A stretch of 35,259 nt of DNA, taken from assembly GCA_964430935.1 (NCBI GenBank), contig CAYSHK010000071.1, positions 1-35,259 of the forward strand, in the 5' to 3' direction. This document shows positions 8,176 through 15,638 of this stretch, in pieces. The notes below the pieces were generated by a model. That model saw nothing but the letters and a program-made list of their open reading frames with translations, had not been told where the DNA came from and searched no databases. Source of the stretch: Thermopetrobacter sp964430935 (GTDB taxonomy: Bacteria; Pseudomonadota; Alphaproteobacteria; Rhizobiales; Aestuariivirgaceae). How positions within the stretch are numbered: position 1 is the stretch's first letter; the number at the start of each line of letters is the position of its first letter. Both the position numbers and the translations under genes were made by a program.

Positions 8176-9660
8176 ATGAGCAAGGAAGCCACCCCCTCGC
8201 GGCTCAACCTGCTGGCGCTGGGCCGGCCGGAGATCCGCGTGCTGCATTTCACCTGGATCGCCTTCTTCATCAGCTTCTACGTGTGGTTCAACCACGCGCC
8301 GCTGCTGAAGATGATCCAGCAGACCCTCGGCCTCTCGCCGCAGGAGGTGAAGACCCTGCTCATCCTCAACGTGGCGCTGACCATTCCGGCCCGCATCGTC
8401 ATCGGCATGCTCGTGGACCGCTTCGGCCCCCGGCAGGTGTATTCGCTGCTCCTCATGCTGGGCGGCACCGTGTCCATCGCCTTCGCCATGGCGCAGAATT
8501 TCGTGCAGCTGGCCATTCTCCGCTTCCTCCTCGGTTTCATCGGCGCCGGTTTCGTGATCGGCATCCGCATGATTTCGGAGTGGTTCCCCGCCCGGACGGT
8601 GGGACTTGCGGAGGGCATCTACGGCGGATGGGGCAATTTCGGCTCCGCGGCCGCGGCCATGACGCTGCCCTCCATCGCCCTCTTCTTCGGGGGCGACGAC
8701 GGCTGGCGCTGGGCCATCGCCATCTCCGGCCTCATCGCCATCCTCTACGGCGCCACCTACTTCTTCATCGTCTCCAACACCCCGAAGGGCTCCACCTACT
8801 TCAAGCCGAAGCGCACCGGCGCGCTCGAGGTGACCAGCCCGCGCGACTTCTGGCTTCTGCTGCTGATGAAGGCCCCGCTGGTGCTCGCTCTGGGCGTTCT
8901 GGGCTGGAAGCTGGGCCCCTCCAATCTCGGCATCCTGCCCCGCTGGGCCGAATGGACGGTCTATCTGGTGCTGATCGGGCTGTATCTGTGGCAGGCCTGG
9001 CACATCTGGGAGATCAACCGCCACGTCTTCCGCGAGGAGGTGCCGGAGCTGCACCGCTACGACTTCCGCCAGGTCGTCGCTCTGGACATCGCCTATTTCG
9101 CCACCTTCGGCTCGGAGCTGGCGGTGGTGTCCATGCTCCCGCTGTTCTTCGCCAACACGTTCGACCTGTCCCCGGTCAAGGCGGGCCTCCTGGCTTCCGG
9201 CTTCGCCTTCATGAACCTGGTGGCCCGGCCCACGGGCGGCCTGCTGTCCGACCGCTTCGGCCGGCGCGGCACCATGATGATCCTGCTGGGCGGCCTGTCG
9301 CTGGGCTATTTCGGCATGTCCTTCATCAACTCCTCCACGTGGCTGCCGCTGGCGGTGGGGCTCACCATGCTGTGCTCCTTCTTCGTGCAGTCCGGCGAGG
9401 GGGCGGTGTTCGCCATGGTTCCGCTCATCAAGCGCCGGCTGACCGGACAGATCGCCGGACAGGTGGGCGCCTACGGCAACGTCGGAGCGGTCACCTTCCT
9501 GACCGTGCTCTCCTTCGTCTCGCCGCAGACCTTCTTCCTGGTCATCGGCGCCGCCGGACTCCTGGCGCTGGTCGCCACGTGGTTCTTCCTGAAGGAGCCC
9601 GAGGGCCACATGGCGGAGGTTCTGCCCGACGGCACCGTTGAGCTGATCGACGTGAAGTGA
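8176..9660 (+). CDS. narK: nitrate/nitrite transporter, MFS NarK family
   Basis: A 494-residue polytopic membrane protein of the nitrate/nitrite porter branch of the major facilitator superfamily. The two nitrate signature motifs are visible: GGWGNFGSAAAA (150-161) in the first half and GAYGNVGAVTF (431-441) in the second. The substrate-contacting arginines are probably Arg73 (PARIVIG) and the Arg in VARPTGGLLSDRFGRR. The 12-helix pattern is complete. The start was placed at 8176 because GGGAG precedes it by about 9 bp and the homologous sequence begins there. The frame is open further upstream, through the promoter. Divergent from nirB and followed by the phosphatase-kinase gene, it should import nitrate for assimilation; an antiport or nitrite-exporting role is less likely in this context. 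Confidence 0.92.
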   Translation: MSKEATPSRLNLLALGRPEIRVLHFTWIAFFISFYVWFNHAPLLKMIQQTLGLSPQEVKTLLILNVALTIPARIVIGMLVDRFGPRQVYSLLLMLGGTVSIAFAMAQNFVQLAILRFLLGFIGAGFVIGIRMISEWFPARTVGLAEGIYGGWGNFGSAAAAMTLPSIALFFGGDDGWRWAIAISGLIAILYGATYFFIVSNTPKGSTYFKPKRTGALEVTSPRDFWLLLLMKAPLVLALGVLGWKLGPSNLGILPRWAEWTVYLVLIGLYLWQAWHIWEINRHVFREEVPELHRYDFRQVVALDIAYFATFGSELAVVSMLPLFFANTFDLSPVKAGLLASGFAFMNLVARPTGGLLSDRFGRRGTMMILLGGLSLGYFGMSFINSSTWLPLAVGLTMLCSFFVQSGEGAVFAMVPLIKRRLTGQIAGQVGAYGNVGAVTFLTVLSFVSPQTFFLVIGAAGLLALVATWFFLKEPEGHMAEVLPDGTVELIDVK

Positions 9661-9670
9661 CACCATCCAT

Positions 9671-9707
9671 CGGGACGGACGCTTCCGCGGCGGAGCGTCC
9701 GTTCCCG
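9671..9707 (+). terminator. strong stem-loop between transporter and kinase genes
   Basis: CGGGACGGACGCT and AGCGTCCGTTCCCG pair over 12-13 bp with one bulged T and a 10-nt loop. No T-tract follows, so it is more likely a partial terminator or an mRNA-stabilising hairpin that lowers expression of the downstream gene. Confidence 0.45.
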
Positions 9708-9730
9708 CTTCCCCCATGGACGGAAGGCCC

Positions 9731-11437
9731 ATGACCAGACCCGCCATCGAGATAGGCCAGCATTCCGAGGCCGGCCCCAAGGACACCAACGACGACAGCT
9801 ACGGCGTCATGCTGCCGGAGCCGCCGCTTTGCGAAACCAAGGGGCTGGCCATGGCCATCGCCGACGGGATGAGCTCGTGCGCCGCTCCGAAGGCGGCTTC
9901 CGAAACCGCGGTGAAGAGCTTTCTGGAGGACTACTACTGCACGCACGAGAGCTGGTCGGTGGAGACCTCCGTGGGGAGGGTGCTCACCTCCGTGAACCGC
10001 TGGCTCTACGGCCAGTCGCAGGGGCATTCCGGCCACGGCCTGGTCACCACCTTCACCGGCGCCGTGCTCAAGGCGGGCATGCTGCACGTCTTCCACATCG
10101 GCGATTCGCGGCTCTCCGTGCTGCGCGAGGGCGAGCTGCGGCCGCTCACCCGGGCGCACCGGGCGCAGATCGGCGAGAAGCGCGACTATCTGGCCCGCGC
10201 CCTGGGCATCGACATCGCCGCCCGCGTCGATCACAAGGAGACGGACGCGCGGGCCGGGGACATTCTCGTCTTCACCACGGACGGCGTGCACGACTTCCTC
10301 AGGGACGGCCGGATCATCGCCCTGATCCGCGAGCACGGGGACGATCTCGAGGCGGCGGCGCGGGCGATCTGCGAGGCCGCCCTGGAGGCGGGATCGGACG
10401 ACAACGTCACCTGCCAGCTCGTGCGCATCGTCTCCCCCGGAGAACCCGACGAGGCCGCCTGGCTGAAGCGCATCGCGGCGCTCCCCTTCCCGCCGCCGCT
10501 GGAGGCCGGCAACGTCATCGACGGCCTCCGCGTGATCCGCGAGATCCACGCCTCCAGCCGCTCGCAGGTCTATCTGGCGGAGGATTCCGAGACGGGCGGA
10601 AAGGTGGTTCTCAAGACGCCGTCACCCAACTATTCCGACGATCCGGCCTACATCGAGCGTTTCATGCGCGAGGAATGGATCGGACGGCTGGTCGACAGCC
10701 CCCACGTGGCGAAGATCATCCGCCGCCGCACGCCCCGCCGTTTCCTCTATTTCTGCATGGAATGGGTCAAGGGGCAGACCCTGCGCCAGTGGATGGACGA
10801 CCATCCCCGGCCGCCGCTGGACGAGGTGCGCTGCATCGCCGACCAGATCGTGCGCGGCCTGCGCGCCTTCCACCGCCGGGAGATCGTCCATCAGGACCTG
10901 AAACCGGAGAACATCGCCATCGACGCCGACGGCACGGTGAAGATCATCGACTTCGGCTCGGCGCACGTGGCCTCGCTGGACGAACTGAAACTTCCGGTGG
11001 GCGAACACGGCCCGCTGGGCACGGCGGGCTACACCGCTCCGGAGCTTCTGCAGGGCGCGCGTCCGGACAGGCGGCAGGACATCTTCTCCCTCGGCGTCAT
11101 CGTCTACGAGATGCTGACCGGACGTCTGCCCTACGGCAGACCGCTGGAGACGGTCCGGCAGGCCCGCCGGGCGTCCTACGTATCGGCCCGCAAGCGCAAT
11201 CCCGCCGTTCCCCCGTGGATGGACCGGGCGCTGCGCAAGGCGGTGGACAAGGATCCGGCCCGCCGGTACGACACCATGAGCGCCTTCCTGCTGGACATCA
11301 CCCGTCCCAATCCGAAGTTCGCCCGCGAGGCCGGAGCGCCGCTCCTGCAGCGGGATCCCGAACGCTTCTGGAGATGGCTGGCCGTGCTGTCCCTGCTGCT
11401 CAACGTGGTGCTCGCGCTGCTTCTGGCGGGAGGATGA
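9731..11437 (+). CDS. bifunctional PP2C phosphatase / Ser-Thr protein kinase, membrane-tethered
   Basis: A 568-residue fusion. Residues 1-235 are a PP2C-type phosphatase with metal-binding acidic motifs at Asp45-Gly46, GDSR (124-127), Asp184-Gly185 and Asp223-Asp224-Asn225. Residues 262-525 are a eukaryotic-like kinase with Lys295, catalytic HQDLKPEN (387-394; HQD instead of HRD), IDFG (406-409) and APE (436-438). The glycine-rich loop is degenerate. One hydrophobic helix at 549-566 ends the protein, so both enzymes should sit on the cytoplasmic face of the membrane. The same fusion lies next to nirBD and the nitrate transporter in Pseudomonas, so the linkage is conserved. Its substrate is unknown to me. 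GGAAGG before ATG 9731 fixes the start; an ATG at 9716 is possible. Confidence 0.92.
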   Translation: MTRPAIEIGQHSEAGPKDTNDDSYGVMLPEPPLCETKGLAMAIADGMSSCAAPKAASETAVKSFLEDYYCTHESWSVETSVGRVLTSVNRWLYGQSQGHSGHGLVTTFTGAVLKAGMLHVFHIGDSRLSVLREGELRPLTRAHRAQIGEKRDYLARALGIDIAARVDHKETDARAGDILVFTTDGVHDFLRDGRIIALIREHGDDLEAAARAICEAALEAGSDDNVTCQLVRIVSPGEPDEAAWLKRIAALPFPPPLEAGNVIDGLRVIREIHASSRSQVYLAEDSETGGKVVLKTPSPNYSDDPAYIERFMREEWIGRLVDSPHVAKIIRRRTPRRFLYFCMEWVKGQTLRQWMDDHPRPPLDEVRCIADQIVRGLRAFHRREIVHQDLKPENIAIDADGTVKIIDFGSAHVASLDELKLPVGEHGPLGTAGYTAPELLQGARPDRRQDIFSLGVIVYEMLTGRLPYGRPLETVRQARRASYVSARKRNPAVPPWMDRALRKAVDKDPARRYDTMSAFLLDITRPNPKFAREAGAPLLQRDPERFWRWLAVLSLLLNVVLALLLAGG

Positions 11438-11443
11438 GCCGCC

Positions 11444-11472
11444 TTTCAAAAACGGGGCGGGACCGCTATAAT
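11444..11472 (+). promoter_or_regulatory. sigma-70-like promoter before the outer membrane protein gene
   Basis: A perfect TATAAT (11467-11472) lies 17 bp after TTTCAA (11444-11449). Transcription would start near 11479, about 30 nt before the chosen ATG. This separates the outer membrane protein gene from the upstream kinase transcript. Confidence 0.55.
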
Positions 11473-11507
11473 CTTCCGTGTGGGGAAACTTACGGAGGGG
11501 AATGTCC

Positions 11508-12536
11508 ATGTCGGCGGCCCGACGGATTCTCGCCGCTGCGTCGGTGATGGCGGCGCTTTTCGCAGGTGGCGCTCCGGCCATGTCGCAGACGGCGGTGCAG
11601 ACCGACTATCCCGCGGTCGACGACGGCGCCTTTCTCGCCGGCGTCCAGAGGATGCGCATCAGGGAGGTTCTGCGCGGTCTCGACTGGCGGCTGTCCGCGC
11701 GTTCCGGCGCCCTTGCGCTGAGGGGCGCGCCGGACGTGGCGCCCGGCATCACGCCCGTGGCGGGGGAATCGGAGGGGCCGCTCGGCAGCGGCTGGACGGT
11801 GTGGAGCATGTACGCCCGGTCATGGATGAAGGACCGGCGCGCGGCCGTGGCCAACAAGGGCGATTCGGACAGTTTCACCTTCGGCGTCGACCGCACGCTG
11901 GGGGATCGTCTCACCCTCGGCGCGAGCATCAACTACGTCCACACCGCTCTGGACACGCTCTACAACGCCGGAACGTCCAGGACCGATGGAATCACCGTCT
12001 CGCCCTACGCCAGCGTCGCGCTGACGGACTGGCTCACCCTCGAACTGACCGGCGGCTATGTGTACAACCGCGAGAGAACCGCCCGGACGCTTCCCTGGCC
12101 GGCGACAGGCCGGCGGCATTCCGACGGCTACATGTTCGGCTCCTCGCTGTCCGCCGCGAAATGGTTCGATTCGGTTCTGCTTTCCGGCAAGCTGGGCCTG
12201 GTGGCCACGCGCGACCGCTGGAAGGCCTATGTCGAAAGCGACGGCTGGCCCCACGCGGCCCGCACCAACCGCCTCGTCCAGGGCAGCGTCGAGGGATCCG
12301 TCTCCTGGTGGCTGGATCCCCTCATGCCCTACGCGGCCGTCGCGTGGACGTACGACCTGAGCACGAACGACCCGCTTCTCGTGGACCGTGACGACGTCAC
12401 TTTCACCGGCGGCCTCGCATGGTACGGTTCCGGCCGCTGGGAGGGCCTGACGGCCGACCTTTCGGGGTCCGTCGTCGTCGGCCGGCGGAAACAGCGCCAC
12501 GGCACCGTTTCCGTCGGGCTGCGCTGGAATTTCTGA
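11508..12536 (+). CDS. outer membrane beta-barrel protein, autotransporter-domain-like
   Basis: A 342-residue exported protein. The N-terminus has a signal peptide (MSAARR, a hydrophobic Ala-rich core, then APAMSQ at about residue 25). From about residue 90 the sequence alternates hydrophobic and polar residues, with many aromatic residues and repeated beta-strand patterns such as RLTLGASINY and WLTLELTGGYVY. It ends in RWNF with a terminal Phe, the BamA recognition signature. This resembles the translocator domain of autotransporters but there is no passenger: only about 65 residues precede the barrel. GGAGGGG lies 7 bp before ATG 11508; an overlapping ATG at 11502 and an ATG at 11478 are poorer. 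It has its own promoter and no obvious functional link to its neighbours. Confidence 0.8.
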   Translation: MSAARRILAAASVMAALFAGGAPAMSQTAVQTDYPAVDDGAFLAGVQRMRIREVLRGLDWRLSARSGALALRGAPDVAPGITPVAGESEGPLGSGWTVWSMYARSWMKDRRAAVANKGDSDSFTFGVDRTLGDRLTLGASINYVHTALDTLYNAGTSRTDGITVSPYASVALTDWLTLELTGGYVYNRERTARTLPWPATGRRHSDGYMFGSSLSAAKWFDSVLLSGKLGLVATRDRWKAYVESDGWPHAARTNRLVQGSVEGSVSWWLDPLMPYAAVAWTYDLSTNDPLLVDRDDVTFTGGLAWYGSGRWEGLTADLSGSVVVGRRKQRHGTVSVGLRWNF

Positions 12537-12634
12537 TCGTGAAAGGGCGCGTCGGATTGTCTGGTTGCCTTCCGGAGCCACAATCCTGCACTATATGGTT
12601 GAATATCGGACAAACCGGAAGCAGGGAGAAAGAC

Positions 12635-12967
12635 ATGATCGCAAGAACATGGAAGAGCCTGCCGCGCCTCGTGCGCTTCATCCTGCGCAACATCGCGCTC
12701 GGAACGGCCGTCGGCTGGTCTCTTCTCGCCGGCATCCTCTATTCCGACCTGGGCGGGCTCTATTCCATGATTTCCCATTCCAGCTACGGTTTCGCCGCCA
12801 TTTTCCTGCTGATGGGCGGTTTCGCCGTGACCTTCGGCCCGGCGGCGGTGGCCTCCGCCGTGCTCATGGGCTACGAGTTCAAGGATGACGACGACCTGGA
12901 CAAGGCCAGCAAGGCGCCCGTGACGCCTCTGAAGCCGGCACACGCGAAGGTGGTGGCGCGCCACTGA
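12635..12967 (+). CDS. small two-helix inner membrane protein, unknown function
   Basis: A 110-residue protein that I do not recognise. Two hydrophobic segments are visible, at about residues 17-38 (NIALGTAVGWSLLAGILY) and 52-82 (YGFAAIFLLMGGFAVTFG). They are flanked by a basic N-terminus (RTWKSLPRLVRF) and a hydrophilic tail with a DDDD patch and several Lys. By the positive-inside rule both ends should be cytoplasmic. GGAG lies about 7 bp before ATG 12635. It stands alone between the outer membrane protein gene and the cation exporter gene, with 98 bp and 168 bp of flanking sequence. Confidence 0.75.
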   Translation: MIARTWKSLPRLVRFILRNIALGTAVGWSLLAGILYSDLGGLYSMISHSSYGFAAIFLLMGGFAVTFGPAAVASAVLMGYEFKDDDDLDKASKAPVTPLKPAHAKVVARH

Positions 12968-12986
12968 GCCTTCCATCCGGGAATTG

Positions 12987-13007
12987 CCGTCCGGCACCCC
13001 CGGACGG
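12987..13007 (+). terminator. perfect stem-loop after the small membrane protein gene
   Basis: CCGTCCGG and CCGGACGG form a perfect 8-bp stem around a 5-nt loop, 20 bp after the stop codon. It lacks a T-run, so it is a plausible but unproven terminator. Confidence 0.4.
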
Positions 13008-13135
13008 TACGCACGCGGCTCCCCGTCGGACCATGCGAACGCATCCGGCGGGGTTGTTCGTTCAGGGGACTTCCGAATCGTCCGGGGCGGCGGAACGGTG
13101 GCCCGCCCCTTCTCCACCCGACGGGGATCCGACCC

Positions 13136-14089
13136 ATGACGCTGACAGTGAAAATCGCCATCGGCTCCATCCTCGTGGGCCTTTCCGTCTTCGCGCTGAA
13201 GTACGTGGCCTACCTGATGACCGGGTCCGTGGCGCTCTATTCCGACGCCCTGGAGAGCGTCGTCAACGTCGCCGCCGCGGGCGCGGCGCTGGTGGCCATC
13301 TGGGTCGCGCAGCAGCCGCCGGACGACGAGCACCCCTACGGCCACCACAAGGCGGAATACTTCTCCGCCGGGCTGGAGGGGGCGCTCATCATCGTCGCCG
13401 CCTTCGCCATCTTCCGCGAGGCCTGGGGGGCGCTCCAGACGCCCCGGCATCTGGCGTGGGACAACCCCGGTCTGCTGGTGAACGTGGCCGCCGGCGTTCT
13501 CAACGGCCTGTGGAGCTGGGTTCTGGTCAGCCAGGGGCGCAAACTGAACTCCCCGGCCCTCGTCGCCGACGGCAAGCACCTGCTGGCCGACGTCTACACC
13601 TCCATCGGCGTGCTCGGCGGCGTGATTCTGGCCGCGGTGACCGGCTGGTGGATTCTCGATCCCCTGATCGCCATGGGCGTGGCCATTCACATTCTGTGGG
13701 CCGGCTGGGGGCTGGTGCGCCATTCCACCGCCGGGCTCATGGACGCCGCGCCGGACGGCGACACCATGGAACGGATCCGCGCGACGATCCGCGGCAGCGC
13801 CAGCGGCGCCCTGGAATTCCACGAACTGAAGGTCCGCGAGGCGGGCAGCGCCCTGTTCATCGACTTCCATCTCGTGGTGCCCGGCGACATGAGCGTCCAC
13901 GACGCGCACGAGATATGCGACCGCATCGAGGATGCCCTGCGCGCCGAATTCGGGCAGGTCGCTGTGTCCATCCACGTGGAGCCGGAGCACGAGGGCGACC
14001 AGCACGGCGCGATCCTGCTCCACCGCTGCGCCCCGGCCCATCCGGCGTCGATGGTGAAGGCGTCCCTGCCGCGCCCCGAACGGTCCTGA
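13136..14089 (+). CDS. cation diffusion facilitator (CDF) metal efflux protein
   Basis: A 317-residue inner membrane transporter that should exchange a divalent metal for protons. Six hydrophobic segments are followed by a cytoplasmic domain from about residue 205. CDF marks are SDALES (36-41) and the family motif HPYGHHKAEYFSAGLEG (67-83). The helix-5 pair His148/Asp152 in KHLLADVY is the second half of the transport metal site. The first half reads Asp37...Glu40 rather than the Asp-X3-Asp of YiiP, so metal preference is open. The cytoplasmic part ends in His-rich stretches (HVEPEHEGDQHG) likely to bind metal. The start at 13136 has only a weak GGGGA upstream. It converges with mobA, 35 bp away. 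Confidence 0.88.
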   Translation: MTLTVKIAIGSILVGLSVFALKYVAYLMTGSVALYSDALESVVNVAAAGAALVAIWVAQQPPDDEHPYGHHKAEYFSAGLEGALIIVAAFAIFREAWGALQTPRHLAWDNPGLLVNVAAGVLNGLWSWVLVSQGRKLNSPALVADGKHLLADVYTSIGVLGGVILAAVTGWWILDPLIAMGVAIHILWAGWGLVRHSTAGLMDAAPDGDTMERIRATIRGSASGALEFHELKVREAGSALFIDFHLVVPGDMSVHDAHEICDRIEDALRAEFGQVAVSIHVEPEHEGDQHGAILLHRCAPAHPASMVKASLPRPERS

Positions 14090-14101
14090 GATCCCGGTTC
14101 G
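14077..14101. terminator. possible bidirectional stem-loop between convergent genes
   Basis: CGAACGG and CCGGTTCG pair with a one-base bulge across the stop codon of the cation exporter gene, where the converging mobA transcript also ends. The stem is short and has no T-tract. Confidence 0.25.
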
Positions 14102-14124
14102 CTTCCGGCCTCGGGCGGACCCGC

Positions 14125-14748
14125 CTACCGGAGCGAAACGGCCATCTCCTCCGCCCGTTCCACGTCCTCGGGCCTGTTGATGTTGAAGAAGGGATCTCCG
14201 GAGCCGGTGTCGAAATTCACCGTGGCGAGCCCGTAGCGGGCGGTGAACAGGTCGATCTTCCGCAGATCCTCCACCACCAGCGCCCGCTCCAGATCCTCCG
14301 CAAGGGACACCGGCCACAGTCCGAAGACGGGATGCGCCCGGCCGCCGCTGGCCGCCCGCGCCAGCTCCGCGCCCTCCTCCCGCGCCGCGCGGAGGAGACG
14401 CTCCACGAGATCGGAAGGGAAGAACGGCGTGTCCACCGCCACCGACACCAGCCAGCGGGCATCCGGCACGCTGGCGCGCGCCCACAGCATGCCCGCCAGA
14501 ATCCCGGCCAGCGGCCCGGCGAATCCCTCCACCGTGTCGGCGATCACGGGCAGTCCCCGCGCGGCCAGTCTGTCCGCGTCGGCATTGGCGTTGAGCGCCA
14601 GCGCATCCACCTGGGGGGAGAGCCGCGCGATCGCATGGTCCACGAGCGGCCTGCCCGCGACCTCCACGAAGGCCTTGGAGCGCCCGCCCATGCGCCGCGC
14701 CAGCCCTCCGGCCAGAATCACGCCGGCAACCGCCTCTCCGTCGTTCAT
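14125..14748 (-). CDS. mobA: molybdenum cofactor guanylyltransferase
   Basis: A 207-residue nucleotidyltransferase that attaches GMP to molybdopterin, giving the MGD cofactor used by nitrate reductase and formate dehydrogenase. The N-terminal GTP-binding motif LAGG-X3-RMGG-X-SK is at about residues 12-25, and the metal-binding Asp is in VAVDTPFF near residue 104. Length matches E. coli MobA. Its ATG overlaps the fdhD stop codon (ATGA), so it is translationally coupled as the last gene of the trio. The likely beneficiary within this window is the bis-MGD nitrate reductase at 2772-4976. Confidence 0.92.
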   Translation of the reverse strand: MNDGEAVAGVILAGGLARRMGGRSKAFVEVAGRPLVDHAIARLSPQVDALALNANADADRLAARGLPVIADTVEGFAGPLAGILAGMLWARASVPDARWLVSVAVDTPFFPSDLVERLLRAAREEGAELARAASGGRAHPVFGLWPVSLAEDLERALVVEDLRKIDLFTARYGLATVNFDTGSGDPFFNINRPEDVERAEEMAVSLR

Positions 14749-15638
14749 CCCCTTCGATCCGCCCCCTTGCGCCGGTGTTCCGGATCCTCCTCGCCGACCG
14801 CCTCCGGATCGGTGTCGAAGACGATCCGGTGCGTTCCGGACAGCGCGATGAAGCGCCGTCCGCGGGCCCGCCCCACCAGCGTCATGTTGACCTTGCGCGC
14901 CAGCTCGACCCCCCAGGCCGTGAAACCCGAACGGGAAACCAGGATGGGGATTCCCATGTGGGCGCACTTCAGCACCATCTCCGAGGTCAGCCGCCCCGTG
15001 GTGTAGAAGATCTTGTCCTCCGGCGCCACCCCTTCGAGGAACATCCAGCCGGCGATCTTGTCCACCGCGTTGTGCCGCCCCACGTCCTCCATGTACACCA
15101 GCGGCCTGTCCTCCCGGCACAGCACGCAGCCGTGTATGGCCCCGGCCTTCAGGTACAGCGACGGCGTGGTGTTGATCTTCCTCGTCAGGGCGTACAGCCA
15201 GGACGTCCGCAGGACGCCCCCGTCCGCCAGCCGGATCTTCTCGAAGGTTTCCATCATGTCGCCGAAGACGGTGCCCTGCGCGCATCCGGAAGTGAGCACC
15301 TTGCGGCGCGTCTTCTCCTCGTAGTCCGTCCGCCGCCGGGTCCGCACGACGACCGTGTGGATGTCCTCCGCATGTTCGATGGCTGTGATCTCGTCGTCGT
15401 CGCGCAGCATGGCCTGGTTGCGCAGGTATCCCACCGCCAGCCATTCCGGATGGTCGCCGATGGTCATCACGGTGACGATCTCCTGCCCGTTCAGGAAGAT
15501 GGTCAGGGGCCGCTCCTGCACCACGTGCCGGAGCACCGGCCTGCCCTCGTGGTCGATGCCCTCCACCGCGCAGGAGAGTGCCGGATCGTCCACGTCCGGC
15601 GCGACGATGTAGCCGGGATCGGCGTCCTTGACGCTCAT
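14745..15638 (-). CDS. fdhD: formate dehydrogenase accessory sulfurtransferase FdhD
   Basis: A 297-residue FdhD family protein. E. coli FdhD takes sulfur from IscS and passes it to the Mo(W)-bis-MGD cofactor. Family marks seen are GYLRNQAML, DVGRHNAVDK, the TTGRLTSEMV stretch and a C-terminal SGTHRIVFD. The mobile loop reads SGCAQG, keeping one cysteine (Cys119) but not the second cysteine of the CXXC pair known in E. coli. Start and stop codons overlap the genes on both sides by ATGA, so ABC ATPase, fdhD and mobA are translated as one coupled unit. No formate dehydrogenase structural gene lies in the window. Confidence 0.93.
   Translation of the reverse strand: MSVKDADPGYIVAPDVDDPALSCAVEGIDHEGRPVLRHVVQERPLTIFLNGQEIVTVMTIGDHPEWLAVGYLRNQAMLRDDDEITAIEHAEDIHTVVVRTRRRTDYEEKTRRKVLTSGCAQGTVFGDMMETFEKIRLADGGVLRTSWLYALTRKINTTPSLYLKAGAIHGCVLCREDRPLVYMEDVGRHNAVDKIAGWMFLEGVAPEDKIFYTTGRLTSEMVLKCAHMGIPILVSRSGFTAWGVELARKVNMTLVGRARGRRFIALSGTHRIVFDTDPEAVGEEDPEHRRKGADRRG

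Noticed and set aside
12557..12597. Promoter before the small membrane protein gene (TTGTCT/TTGCCT with CACAAT/TATATG)
   Set aside because: No pairing of these elements gives both good matches and 16-18 bp spacing.
13033..15006. Long open frames on the opposite strand of, or spanning, annotated genes (also around 20409-23051, 30170-33643, 5228-7987, 8044-9641 and 12329-14485)
   Set aside because: They are Arg/Gly/Pro/His-rich translations typical of shadow frames in high-G+C DNA, cross gene boundaries and show no domain motifs, while the other frame encodes a recognisable protein.
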